A DNA stretch of 64,000 bases from Sepioteuthis lessoniana (taxonomy: Eukaryota; Mollusca; Cephalopoda; Myopsida; Loliginidae): positions 39,925,641 to 39,989,640 of the forward strand of contig OY757939.1 of NCBI GenBank assembly GCA_963585895.1. The letters run 5' to 3'. The notes under the pieces were generated by a model. The model saw nothing but the letters and a program-made list of their open reading frames with translations. It was not told where the DNA came from and did not search any database. The position numbers and the translations under genes are program-made. Shown piece after piece: positions 25,601 to 40,300 of this stretch; within the stretch, counting starts at the first letter, position 1, and every line of letters starts with the position of its first letter.

Positions 25601-28600
25601 AAGGAGATGATACATTTGCCTTTGGGCAGGTCATCTGGCATTGGTACTGGGAGGTGGATTGTCTATAGAACACTTGGTCTCAGGGGGCTGTTCCTCCAGG
25701 CTTTACAGGGTTGAGTTGATTGCTCCACATCTGAGGTACCCCAATAAGGATATGCCAACAGGGCTAAGTAGTTTGGTGATTAGCCACACTTAATTTGAGA
25801 TTCATACATGGTCCCTTGTGTCATATTCTGGTTTGGTGGGAAGACAGTTAAATACCAGTGGTCTATTTGCCTTTGGGTAGGCCATCTAGCATTCATGTTG
25901 GGTGGTTGATTGTCTATTGAACATTTGGTTTCGGGAGGCCATTTACCAGCTTTGCAGAGTTGAACTGATTGCTTTGTGTCTGAGGTGCCCCATTAGGGGA
26001 ATATCAATGGGACCCATGTATTTTTTGCACCTGCCACATGAGTCTTGATTCGTGTGTGGCACACACCATAAAATGACCTTGTGTTACATACTGGCTTGGT
26101 GAGAGGTCAAATACACACAGACTTTTTTTACTGGCCTGGAGAAACCTTGTCAGTATAAACCAACATCTACTCAAAAATAGAAATATTTTATTTTAAATTA
26201 GCATACACTTGAGTTAGAAAGCTTTTTTTTTTAAAGATGGCATCAGAATTTTGATGATAAATTTGCATGCACAAATTTTACCATTAATTTTTCGATGAAA
26301 CTGTCAGCTTCAAATACCAAACCCGGTGTGTGAGACTTAACAACATCAATTTGAGTGCTGAACCCTCACTATCTCTTATTCCATTCCACGTAACAGTCAA
26401 GAAACAGTTGTCTATTTTCTAGTCAACAATGATGGTGGGTGAAATAAAACCCCAATCCAACAGTCAACCCAACCACAACTGCCCTGCACCACAACCAATT
26501 CCTTGATCTCTTTCTTAAATAAAGTCCAAGATTTTGGTTGGAGTAAAATGAAATCCTTGTCAACTGACTTGACTGTACTAGTGCTGAAGACTTCTGTTAC
26601 AGACATAAAAAAAAACAAAAAAACACTTTCATCCCCATCAAGAAATCCTTCTCTTTTTATTTTATCATCTATAAAATTCTGCCAACTTCCCAAACTCATT
26701 CAACTATCCTTTTGATATTACTATACATACACATAATATGCTAACTATAGCTATACCCACACACAGGCCCATATAGATATGCTCACCCTGACATGGATAT
26801 ACATATATGCAAATTTGAAGGATTTAATTCTAAAAACAGTTCTATTATAATGTTGACTATTTGTGCAATGACATGAAAATATTTGATTATATGTGAACCA
26901 AGGTATACATGAATACAATATAGTTTGTTTGTTTGGATTTTATGGCATATCAACCTTTGAAGGTTATTTAACACCAAATCCATTTTTATGCAAATAGTTC
27001 TATTTCAAACAATTCAGTTTAACATGAGTACACAGTTTCATTAGCAAAAACATTTCTATTTCAAGCTATTCAGTTAATTCAGTTTAGAATAAGTACAGAT
27101 TTTGGTTGGTTGAGTTTTATGGCATATCAACCTTTGTAGGTTATTTAATGCCAAATCTCTTTTTTTTTTTTACAAATAATCAGTTCTATTTCAAACAATT
27201 CAGTTTAGCATGAGTAAACAGTTTAATTGTCAAAAACATTTCTATTTCAAGCTATTCAGTTTATTCAAATAGAGCTAATTCAGTTTACTATAAGTACAGA
27301 TTTTGTTTACACACAGTTCAATGTCAAAACAGTTCTATATTAAACAATTCAGTTTAGTATAAGTACAGTTTCTATGTAAAAAACAGTTCCATTTCAAACA
27401 ATTCAGTTTAGCACACCGTTTAATTGTGAAAAACATTTCTATTTCAAGCTGTTCAGTTTAGTCAAAAAGTTCTAATTTAAACAATTTAGTTAAGCATAAG
27501 TATGCAGTTAGTTCTATTTAACCCATATCAGGTGCTACCATTCCGGGCCAGAGTGAACCTGGGAGCAATGGCAATGAAGGGGAGCTCTGCATTGCCCAAA
27601 GCTCCAGTATCACTGGAACCTCACCATCAGATTGTTTAGTGTCATATTACCAGGACACTCATTTGGGGGGGGGGAGGGGTCTTACTCCTCTGCAGAGGTG
27701 CAGTCAGTGTATCCTTCAGCCCCGACTGAATATATAGTGTAAAGGGATCAAAATACATGTTTCAGTTATTATTTGTCTATATAACTTAGGGACGTCAATT
27801 TCCACCAATTTTAACAAATCAATTCAGAATTTGCAAGTTAAAGTGCAAACATTTAATCAGTGCAAAGAGGATTAATATAAATTTCACACCTGATTGAACT
27901 CACTCACCATTAATATTGTATCTCTTGCTTCAAGTATCAAATTGAAACCAGCATTTGTTCCATTTTCAATAATTATCTGGGAAAAAAAACATTATATATA
28001 TATTTTCACTTGTATACTCTGAAATAATGTAGATCAGAATTTCTTAAACTAGGTGTCTAACTTATATGGTTAAACAAAAAGATAAAGATTCAACTTAGCT
28101 AACAAAACTTTAAAAACAACAAAAATATTTTGGTGCACTTAATTCAGAAATCTATTTAAAAACAAAAGTATTTATAGATTTTCACTTCTAAAAAATAATT
28201 TAAAAATTTCAGAATATTTTTTAAAAATTTGGTTCAGTGAATTAAGCAAAGTTTGTTCAATAAATTAATTTTTCTTATTGACATTTTCAATGTTTGGATA
28301 TACATAAGACAAACAGACTAATTTCCTTGACAACACATAGAAATCTCTAGATTTCTGTGTGTAACTGATTGATTTTAATGGCATGTCAATCTATCTAAGG
28401 TAATTTTAAGCCTAGTGGTTAGGGAATTGCATTAATTATATATTTACATTTATGTAGTTGTTTCTTAAGAAATTTTATGTGCATAATTATACAATATCAA
28501 GTATTCTTATCTAATACAAATAATTTGCATCGTTGTATGGTTTCAAGTATTCCAATCCAACACAAATAATTTGCACACAGTCCTATTTGACCGATAGATG

Positions 28601-31600
28601 GAACCTTAGTAAGTAATATTACTACTATTTAACTATTTTGTGTTTATAAAAAAATCTACATTTTCACCCTTTATAAATATTTTTAATTTGAAACATCTGT
28701 TTGTCGAATTATAAAGGTTAGATTATTTGGTTTAATGGCATATCAACCATTGATAGTTATTTAATGCCAAATCCTGTTTATATATAATTTTTAAGTGAAT
28801 AGCATGTAAGTAACTATTTTAAAATAAGTTAGAACTCATTTGTTTGCACACAGTTAAATGATTTCAAGTATTGCTATCTAACATTAATAACTCTATTTAA
28901 TACTAATCATTTGTTTGCACACAGTTGAATGATTTCAAGTATAATAAATGATTAAACTGTTCTATTTGACCCAGAGATGGGATCCTAACAGGTACTACCA
29001 TTCTGGGTCAGAGTGAACCAAGGAGTAATGGCAATGAAGGGGTACTCCACATTCCTCAAAGTTCCAAGACAAGAGTCTCACCATCAAATGGTTTACAGTT
29101 ATATCCAAGACACTTGTTGGGAAGGAATATTACCCCTATACAGAGATGCAGTTGGCATATTCTACAGCCCTAGTTGACTGGACTGTTGAATTATAAAGAT
29201 TAATTCTTAATCTTATGGAGGAAAACTTCACAATTCATTTAGTTAACTGGAGTTCTTATAATTTCCAGTGAAATTCTTTAATCAATTATTTTACATTCAA
29301 ACAATAAACTGGAAAATTAATAAATCATTTTCATCAAATTCAATACAAATTTACAAAAACTTTACGTGAAATTTCCGTTCGATTGGGATCCTTAAAACTT
29401 TGGAAATTGAAGTTAAGTGTTGTAAAGACTAACAAGACTACATCAAAACAAACAATTTTCATATTTGAAAAACATGTTATTATATTTAATTAAATGAAAC
29501 TAATTTCATATCAGTTGATAAAAAAAAATCCTCACCAAATAATCTTCTGTCATTTTCCAGAGTTTGTGAATTATATTCAGTCGTTCAGCTTTTGATGGCA
29601 ATTCAAATAATGAATATGAAGAAATCACTAAATTGTAAAGTTTCTGGAAAGAAAATTGAAATAAAAAGTCAGAATTCACAAGAAATTGTTAAAAAGAATT
29701 ATACAGTGTCTGTCTATATTTCTGAGATGGGGCATTGTTATTAGTATTCTCTACATACTGCCAATGGCTATACTCATCTTGGTGGTTGGTCTTATTATTC
29801 CCTACATATTATGCACAGCTATGCTCATCGTGGTGGTTGGTATTATTATTATTCCTTACATACTGTGGACAGATATACTCATCTTGGTGGTTGGTCTTAT
29901 TATTCCCTACATATTATGCACAGCTACGCTCATTGTGGTGGTTGGTATTATTATTATTCCTTACATACTGCGGACGGATATACTCATCTTGGTGGTTGGT
30001 CTTATTATTCCCTACATATTATGCACAGCTACGCTCATCATGGTGGTTGGTATTATTATTATTCCTTACATACTACGGACGGATATACTCATCTTGGTGG
30101 TTGGTCTTATTATTCCCTACATATTATGCACAGCTATGCTCATCGTGGTGGTTGGTATTATTATTATTCCTTACATACTACGGACGGATATACTCATCTT
30201 GGTGGTTGATATTATTCCATACAAACTTCAAATGGATATACTCACCACAGTGGTTGATATTATTATTCCCTACATACTACAAACAGATATAGTCATCTTG
30301 GGGGTTGGTATTATTATTCCCTACATACTATACACGGATATACTCATCTTGGTGACTGATATTATTATTCCCTACATACTACACACAGATATACTCATTT
30401 TGGTGGTTGGTATTATTATTCCTTACATACTACAAATGGATATACTGATCTGGGTGGTTGGTATTATTATTCCATACATACTAGGTACGGATATACTCAT
30501 CATGGTGGTTGATATCATTATTCCATACAAACTTCAAACAGATATACTCATCATGGTGGTTGATATCATTATTCCATACAAACTTCAAACAGGTATACTC
30601 ATCATGGTGGTTGATATCATTATTCCATACAAACTTCAAACGGATATACTCATCATGGTGGTTAATATCATTATTCCATTCAAACTTCAAACAGATATAC
30701 TCATCATGGTGGTTGATATCATTATTCCATACAAACTTCAAACGGATATACCCATCATGGTGGTTGATATTATTATTCCCTACATACTGTGGACTGTTAC
30801 ATTCTGTTCTCATTCTGTTGTTTATCTGAACACAAGGGTTGAGACGTCAAGTTAAATATCTTAGTAGACTACCACCTGGAGGTTTTGAATTCAATTCCTT
30901 TGTCCCTGTTTCAATAGCAGAGAAGAAAACAAAAAATGGATGATGCAAGATAATCTTAAAGACATGGAAGGCAGAATGAAAGCAATCTACCGCCATGATT
31001 CAAATAAAAGGATAAGTTCTGAATTCCCAGGCTACCAAGTATGACAAAAGGCAGCTAAAGAAGGGCAGAGAATACAACAGCTGGAACATTATGAGTACAG
31101 CTGTCCACAACGTGTAAAGACTAATAATCATAATGGTTAAATAGTTTCAGGAGGTGCTCATGTCTTTAGAATGAAAATTAGTTTTATAAGAATGATTGTA
31201 CTTGAGGATGAATATGAAATACTTGTTGCCTCTGACCTCCAAGATCAGGAGAGGTTGAATGGAAGTATAATAGAACTTTTTAGAAGTCTAGAACTTTCTA
31301 GAATGGGACACAGAACTTTCTAACTGGAATTTTCAAAGGCGCAAATTATTTTCTAGAAACTTCCCTGATTTTCTGTATTAGACCAGTGTTGTGTCCTGGT
31401 TAGTGAACACAAGTAGTAGTAATAATAAGACAAACCACGATATGTGAGGAAATAGTTATATTTACAGGAAAGAGTATTTACAAGAGAGAGGTTGTTAGTA
31501 GTAGGAACATAGGATTAGTGATAGAATAAAGATATACTTTAACAATAGGAAACGGCTCTTCAGACTCGTAAACGTAGACTGATCTCTGATCTTACTGATA

Positions 31601-34600
31601 CTGTCGGGTATTAGAGCTACTGCCATATATGGTAGATGGACCAGCTCATTATGCTGAAAGGTAGGTGATACCCAACAACCAGAAATACATATTTTTCAAT
31701 AAATAAGGAGAGAATTTTAGTACATTGGTACAGTTGTGGTTTCATTCTGACATTATTTTTTGTTAAGTAACACTCACCCGCTCCTTTTCTCATTGCTGTG
31801 AACTACTCAAGGGAATCCCTTACTCTTTGATTTATTCACAATTATTATAAAATTATTTATCAATTTGCTATTGCTTAGCAACTTTATTATGTAAAGAGAC
31901 AGCCGTGAACAGGAAGAAAAATGCAGAATAGAAAAAAATATCAGTTTGTGTAAGCATCCAAGTTTTTATAACTTTCAGAAAAAGTAACAGGTAGTGGAGT
32001 TTGAGTTTTGTTTAATGGTATATCAACCTCTGTGGGTCATTTAATGCCAGAAGGGTTAAATTGCTTTTGTCTTTTATGCATGTTTTAGGTTTTAAGGTAT
32101 GAGTTTTAGTCATGTTTTATTATATTTGACTAGATTTTGATGAAGAGATTGATTTATTTTAGAAAGCTTAAGATTTCCTCTGGTTTGGAGTTTTTGAAGA
32201 GGTTCTTTAAATTGTTTGGTAATGTTTTGGGCGAATTTGACTAAAACTGTCACAGTTTATGAGAATGTGTTTGACTGTGAGAGGTACTTTGCATGTTGAA
32301 CATACTAGGGAGTCTTCCTCTTTTAGGAGGTGTGAATGGGTAATATGGGTGTGACCAATACGAAGTCTGAAGATTATCACTTCTTCTTTTCTATTTCTTC
32401 TATAACCTGCTGGCCATTCACCTATGGTATCTTGAATATCGTGGAGCTTGTTCTGTGTTTGATCATCCCAAGATTTTTGCCATTGACAACAGAGATAAGC
32501 AATTGATTGATTTTAACAGCATGTCAACCCATCTAGAATTATTTTATGCCTAGAGGTTAGGGAAATGCATTCATTGTACATTTATAATTCCTTTTTTGTG
32601 TAGTTGTTTCTTTAAAGTTTTTTTTGGCACACAGTCCAATTAAATACCAATAATTTTTAAACCCCCTCTGCAGGGTGATACAGCCAGCATATTCTAAGCC
32701 TCACCAACAGGAGAAGTAATAAGTGACGGAGACTTTGCAAAAATCTATGCAATTTAACATGGGACTGTGACAGGGCAGGGAAAGTTTGCTTTGGTGGAAT
32801 ATGCAGTAAATAAACTCACTGTGTTTTGTGTAGGCATGAACTGTCGCAAATAAACACCACTAATTGCCATATCCTTTTGTTCTTCTCCATCTTAAAAATA
32901 AAATAAAATATTTCAGCAGGGCATTCATTTCAAAAGATTAAATCGTATGATTACTTTTGAGTTAAAAAAAAAAAAAAGAAAAGAAAAGAAACTTTTTTTT
33001 TTTTACACACACACACGCCCTATCAACCTGGTATGACTACAAATTGATTGATTTTAATAGCCAACCTTTTTGGGATCATTTTATGCCTTGAGGTCAGGGA
33101 ATCATGTTCATTACACATTTATATTTCCTTTTTTTGAATAGTTGTTTCTTAAGAGTTTTTTTTGCACATGGTTAAATAATATCAAGTATTTCTACTTAAT
33201 ACTAGTAATTCTAAGTAATCAATTCTATTTGATTGTAGTTACTCGATTGCACACAGTTATATGGTCTCAAGTAACAACTCAAATTTAATAGTAATTTTTG
33301 TTTGCACACAGTTACATGGCTTATAATAATGATCCTTAGTAAACAATATCTTCAAGTAGCTATTCTTAAAACAAATAATTTACAATTATGTGATATCAAG
33401 TATTGCATACAGTTGTATGGTTTCAAATATTCCTATCTAATACTAATAATTATACACAATTATATGGTTTCAAGTGGCCACTTATATTTAATAATAATTA
33501 TCTGTTTGCAGAGGTACATAGCTTCACGTAACTATTCTTAAAACAGTTATAATATTCCTATCTAAATTCAAATAATTTTCAAACAGATCTATTTGACTTA
33601 TAGATGAGATCTTAATACTATCACTCCAGGTCAGAGTGGACCTAGGAGTAATGACAATGAAGAAGTACTCCCCAGATCTCCAGAACTGGAACTTTGTCAT
33701 CAGATGCAGTTTAGTGTCATACCCAGGAGACCCATTTTTTTTTTTTGTGGGAGAGGAAGATCTTACCCCTCTGCAGGGGACACAATCAGCATACTGGAAG
33801 TAAATAATGGAAAATAATCCAACAATGTGGAGAAAATACTGAAAAACAAAATAATCCAAAGTGAAGAATTTAATATGAAGTTGACGATATGACGTTTCAG
33901 GACTCAGAAAAGATGTGATGTAGTGTCATTAGATCACCGATGGATGATTAACAAAATACACAACAAACAAAGATGCAGATTATATATACTGAGAAAGGAG
34001 GGGGGGTAACCGTCAGCATTCATATTTCAAAAATATCATGTGATAAATGGAACCATCAAGAGACATAACGGCTTAAAAAGAGAAAGAATGAAAGAGGAGG
34101 AACACTGACTTATTGATCAGATGGTTAACACCTGCCCCCTCTTCTCGGTATCTCCTTTGTTTTGTCTTTCATTAAGCATCCATTGGTGATCTAAGTTGTT
34201 GGTGACCACAGTCGAGGGTGACCAGAAGGCTCCCTTTTCAATAGCTATTAGACCAAGGTGTAGGGGAGGCCACTACTCCTTTCCCTGGATTGCTCCACTT
34301 TACCCTTGATACATACCTTATATTGCTGAGTGTTAAGCAAGGAGGTATCAAGTACCATTTTTAAAGTCTTTGGTATGATGCAACCTAGAATTGAACCCGG
34401 ATCTTCCGGGTGGTGATCTAATGACACTTTATAACAACTTTTCTGAATCCTGATGATAGTTCATTGAAACTGAAATGTTAACTTTCTTTTTTTATTAAAT
34501 CGGCATATTTTAAGTCCTACCAACAAGGCATTGAAAGGAAATTATCTTAAAGCTTTTTTTACAGCAGAGGAATCGTTTACTTTTCATAAGAAAATTAATT

Positions 34601-36037
34601 TACCTTGAAGTAACAAACGATTAACAGTGTTCATATCAATGGAACTATCACAGCTGAAATATTCAAATATGGCAGCATTCCAGATTTTGTTGCAAGCCCT
34701 GAAAATAAAAAACATAAATAAAATAATCTATAAAAAATCTGCCAATTCTTATGAACGAAGTTTAGATTTTTAACAACAGAATTTACAATTCTTTGTATTG
34801 TGTAAAATATCTCTCTTCTATAATTCAGTAAACGTCATTTTTGTCCATCCATCATATATTGAATAGCTCAAGAATGACTATAGCTATGGCCACCAAATTT
34901 TATCTGTTTACAAATAGAACTGTGGAGTATGTATAGCAATCTTTTATTGTAAGCTGCACAGTTTTACTTGTTAACAACTCAACCCCACATTGTGTAGATT
35001 CTTTTTAAGACAAGATTAATCAGTTGCAGGTTTTAGTTGAAACTCTACAAGGAGCATGAGTGACACCTTGAAACATAGACCTGGGTGACTTGGCAGCACA
35101 AACAGTATGACTCTGGCTACTACCTGCCTATCTCTCCTGATTTTGTTTCCTTGAAGATGGGGTGCAGGGCTTGTGTCCGGAAAATACCCCTCCAACACAC
35201 ACACACTGACTCCCATCTCTCTCCCAAAACTAAAATACTAGAAAAAAAAAAAAAAAAAAGATATCTTCTTTTTTTTTTTTTTTATCTACAGACTTCTGAC
35301 CGTACTTGTCTCAAACGCTTCTGTTTGTTATGGATATTAAAAAACCATTCGAGAATTCCTTCTCTTACAATTTTATCATCAGGTAAAATCTGCCAATCTC
35401 CCTAAATTGTTGAGAAATCCTTTTGATATAATCATAAATACACATTCATATATGTTACCTATGTCCATACACACACAAACCTGAATGGATATGCTCGCTC
35501 TCATATACATATATAAGTAAGTAAAACTGGTGACTACACACCAAGGTGTAGGGGAGGGCTCTACTCTATTCCCTGGATTGCTCCACATAACTCTCGATCC
35601 ATACCTAATAATCCTATTTACCAACCCCTCCACTCGGGCAGGATATGACACAAGGTCAATTTTTAAGCGGAGTTTAACAGGTTTGAATTCAGAGTTTTCC
35701 TTCTCCTAGACTAGTTACCTCACCAAGGCTGAAGAACCCAGTCTGTCCTACTATTTACCCATAGCTGGAGGGAGAATAATTGGATTCATACCTTTCCCAA
35801 GGGTATTAGTGCTACATAAAATGCAGTCAGTCTCGTCCAGGATTTGAACTCATGTCACCATGTCCATTTCCTACGACGATAACCATAACACCACAGGCAC
35901 CTCCATACCTTATAATGCTGAGTGTTAAGCAAGGCAGCATCAAGTACCATTTTTTTGGTCTTTGATATGACTCGACCTGGGATTGAACCCCAGTTTCCCA
36001 GACCATTGGCAAACACTCTATTCATTAAGCCAATGGC

Positions 36038-36101
<64 letters not shown>

Positions 36102-36589
36102 TACACACTGCATATATGTGCATTATCACACCTAAATTTGTCCAATTCAATGAAATGGACAGCTAACTGTCCAGATTTTCATGTGAGTGGAAATTTAAAA
36201 AATTAGTCCAACTTGTAAGGCTGATTTATCAAGTGCTATTTAGGAAAGCTGGAAGCAGCTTGATGAAAAACATTGTTTTGCATATGTTAAGTCAAAGAAT
36301 TGGGGCTGTCGCAAAAAACGGGAGAGAGACAACTAAATACTGATGAGGCATTTTTTGGTGATTCCATAATTTGTTATTCTACTTTATGTCGAAAAACTCT
36401 TGATTATTGATTGAAAGAAATTATTTTGATTAATTTGAGATACATTCCATGACCTAGAAAGTTTGACTACAAGATAAAATAAGTTTTACTTCAGATTTGT
36501 GTTTAATTCATTTTTCATGGATAAAAATAAAAGAAATGTTTCCTAAAAGTGGTGAGCACATATTTTCTGGCAAGTTGTAGAGAGAGAGC

Positions 36590-36653
<64 letters not shown>

Positions 36654-37192
36654 ACACACACACACACACACAAATACCAACAGAGTTAGAAGTAATTTAC
36701 CTCGGTTTCACCTAACCAGATCATCAGGATAATTTTGACAAAAGAAGGGTTGGACTAAACTACATTTTATTGATTAAAAGCCACCAGGAAGAATGAAAAA
36801 TTAGCATTTAAAAAAAAAAAAATCATATTTTACCTACCAAGTAACAAAACTTTTTATCCCTACAAATATAAAGTATCTCTGACCTTTGGTTAAGTAATTC
36901 ATTAGGATTATTGTAAGAAGCTAGAGCTAGTTTTTCCTCCATGCATAAATGACAATATTTATCACCAGCCTTATATTTACAACAATTTTTTTACTACCTC
37001 TCATCTTAATATAAGATCTGTTCAAAGATTCTTTTTAATTTCCCATACATAGTTAGATAATTCAGTTCTGTGTCTATATATTTCATGTGCCAAACTACTT
37101 CTATAATTGTAATGGCTATTTTGAAAGATCCTTGTGTAGAACCTACATATACTTTTTTCCATTACTACTAATGCTACTATTGTTAGTTCTAC

Positions 37193-37249
<57 letters not shown>

Positions 37250-37281
37250 TATGTATGCACACTGAGCAATTTCAAATAACT

Positions 37282-37320
<39 letters not shown>

Positions 37321-40300
37321 TATGTATGCGCACTGAGCAATTTCGAATAAACTTCTCTTGTAAATAAAAAAAATATCTATCAACTCACCATTGATATAAA
37401 GAAATCATTTCATTGTTACTATAATCAGATGTGATTCAAGTCTTGATATCTTATCCAGTAGAGAGAGATACTTCAACTTGTAAAATTAATAAAAGTGATT
37501 CTAACACTCACCAAATAGTGGAACCAGTACCCGAGCCAAAATCAAAGACATTTCTGGGTCTAAAATTAGGTTCTCTTCGGACAATCTGAAAATAAATTTC
37601 AATAGTTGAAGCAATAGAAAATTATAAAGAATGAAACAAAGGGACAAAATATTTTAATGGCATGTCAATCTGTCTGGGATGACTTTATGTCTAGAGATAC
37701 ATTTATATTTACATTTTTTTGTGTTGTTTCTTAAGAATTTTTAGCACATAGTTATATATCAAGTATTCCTATCTAATACAAATAATTTGCAGTTTTATAA
37801 TTTAAAGTATTCCTCTGATACTATTATGCCCAATTATAAGGTTTCAAGTAATTATTTCTACTTAAAAGTCATTTGTTTGCACACAGTTATATGGTTTCAA
37901 GTGACTAATAATAATCCTTAGTAAACAATTATAGCTTCAGAAATATATTCTTAATACAAATAATGTACAGTTATATGAATTCAGGTATTCCTATCCAATA
38001 TTAATAATTTTAAAACAAATCTATTTGACTCATAGACAGGACTCTAACAGGCACAACCACTCCTGTCAGAGTAGATCTGGGAGTAATGACAATGAAAGAG
38101 GACTTTACACTTCCCATAACTCCAGAATAGAGTTTTTTGCATACAGTTATATGATAACAAGTATTCCTATTTAATACAAAAACATTGCAAGGTGTCTCTG
38201 TGGTTCAGTGATTAATGTGTTTGACTGTGACAAGGATGGCTTTTGAATTACATAACACACAAAAGTTGACATGCCATTCATAAAACAAAGAAACTAAACC
38301 AATATTTGGCACAGTTACATAGTTTCAAGTAACCAATAATAATAATTCTTAGTAAAAAATTATAGTTTCAAGTAACTATTCTTAATATAAATAATTTGCA
38401 CACAATTATATGCTTTCAACTAACTAATAATAAGAATCCTTAGTAAAGAAAGCTTCAAGTAACTATTCTTAATACAAATGATTTGCACACAATTATATAG
38501 TTTCAACTAACTAATAATAAGAATCCTTAGTAAAGAAAGCTTCAAGTAACTATTCTTAATACAAATGATTTGCACACAATTATATGCTTTCAACTAACTC
38601 ATAATAAGAATCCTTCGTAAAGAAAGCTTCAAGTAACTATTCTTAATACAAATGATTTGCACACAATAATATGGTATTAAATTATTGTATGGCTTCAAGA
38701 ATTCATTCCAATTCAACAATAGCTGTTTGAGCCTTACCCTCAGATGCAGTTTGGTGTCATACCCAAGAAACCCTTCTTTTTTTTTTTTGAGGAGGGAGCC
38801 TAATTTCTCTACTGAGGACACAGGCTTCTAAGTGTATTCAATATGTCTGATTTTGTTCATTTCTTGTTGAATATTATCTAACCAGAGGATGAACAATATG
38901 AAACTCCAAGTCATGGATTTTTATCTTTTTTATTATCTTATTTGACACTTTAAATTTATTGTGTGTGTACATATATAGATGTTATTTTTGAGAATTTCTT
39001 TAAAAATTCATAGGGGTGTCCTTGTGGTGTAATGGTTAAAGCGATGGACTGCGGAATTTGTAGTACGCGAGTTCGTACTCCAGTTGCGCTATTACTTTCA
39101 CTTTCGGGCAAATACCCTTGGTAAAGGTATGAACCCCCTTATCCTCCCAGCTATGGGTTAAATAGTACCACTACTGTTCTTCTAGGAGAATGGCTTTGGC
39201 ATTAAATAACTTAAAAAGAGTTTATATGCCATTAAACAAAGAAACCAACCAATTAAAAATTCATAATTCCTATAAAAATTTAAAAAATTTTTCATCTATA
39301 GCAAAGATGTTATCTTTTTTATTTTTTTTACACAAACATAAGACTGATAACAATGATTTGAAATGGAATGCTTTTAATGTTAAAAGAACACAAAGAATTT
39401 TTTATTTTTTTCATTAGAAATACTTTCTGGATGAAGTATTTAACATCTCGAAAAAAAAAAGAAAAAAGAACAAAGAAAAAAAAACCTGAAATATTTTGTC
39501 GCAATTTTCTGTTAACTAAAAGTCTCATCAAATATTTTTTTAAATTTTAACTGAAAAATTTATTTATATGTTTTGATAATCACTTAAAAGCTGATTATAG
39601 TAGCTATTCAGTTCAATATAAACTTACATTCAATTTATAGAATTTATATTATAATTGCAAATAAAGAAAATAGGGAAAATACTATAATTAAAATTTTCTA
39701 GTTTTCTTTGCCAAAAAATTATAATAGTCAAAGTGAGGGCAAACACAGATACTATACTATTATCAGATTGGAAATTGCTTTATTCTCTAACAGCATTTCA
39801 ACACAGTTGTGATAGCATAAAATCTTACTATTATATGTTGTTTTAGGGTAAATTACATACAAAAATCAGAACATTAGACAGAGATATATTGTCAACATAA
39901 ACTAGATTGTTATGCAGCCACAATTATACTTACTTCTGAAAGACATTGTATGAGGACTGCATAATTAGCAGGCATTCTGGAGACCATGTATAAGAAACTT
40001 TTATAAGCATCATATCTACAACCAGAAAAAAAAAATCAAAATGGGAAATTTATTATAATAAAAATATCACATTTAAATATTTATAGAATTATTTCATTAA
40101 AATTATTTAATTTTTTTTCTTTTGAGGTTTGGAAATTTAAATACTGTATTAGTAGGAACCATGGAATGAAAAAAAAAAATCAAGGAGCTAATTAAGTAAT
40201 AAAAGATGATTTGCATCAGATCAAACAAACAATGGAATTGAATTGGGCTGACTCCATCTATCTTCACTAAGTAGCATAATAACATGCTGTCAAAGGCTGA

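Noticed and set aside
29686..30855. A 389-codon plus-strand ORF as a membrane protein gene
   Set aside because: It is a pure minisatellite whose units are multiples of three. Other frames on both strands are open too, and it lies in an intron antisense to METTL17.
37022..37383. ORFs rich in Tyr-Ile on both strands
   Set aside because: Translation of (TA)n microsatellites.
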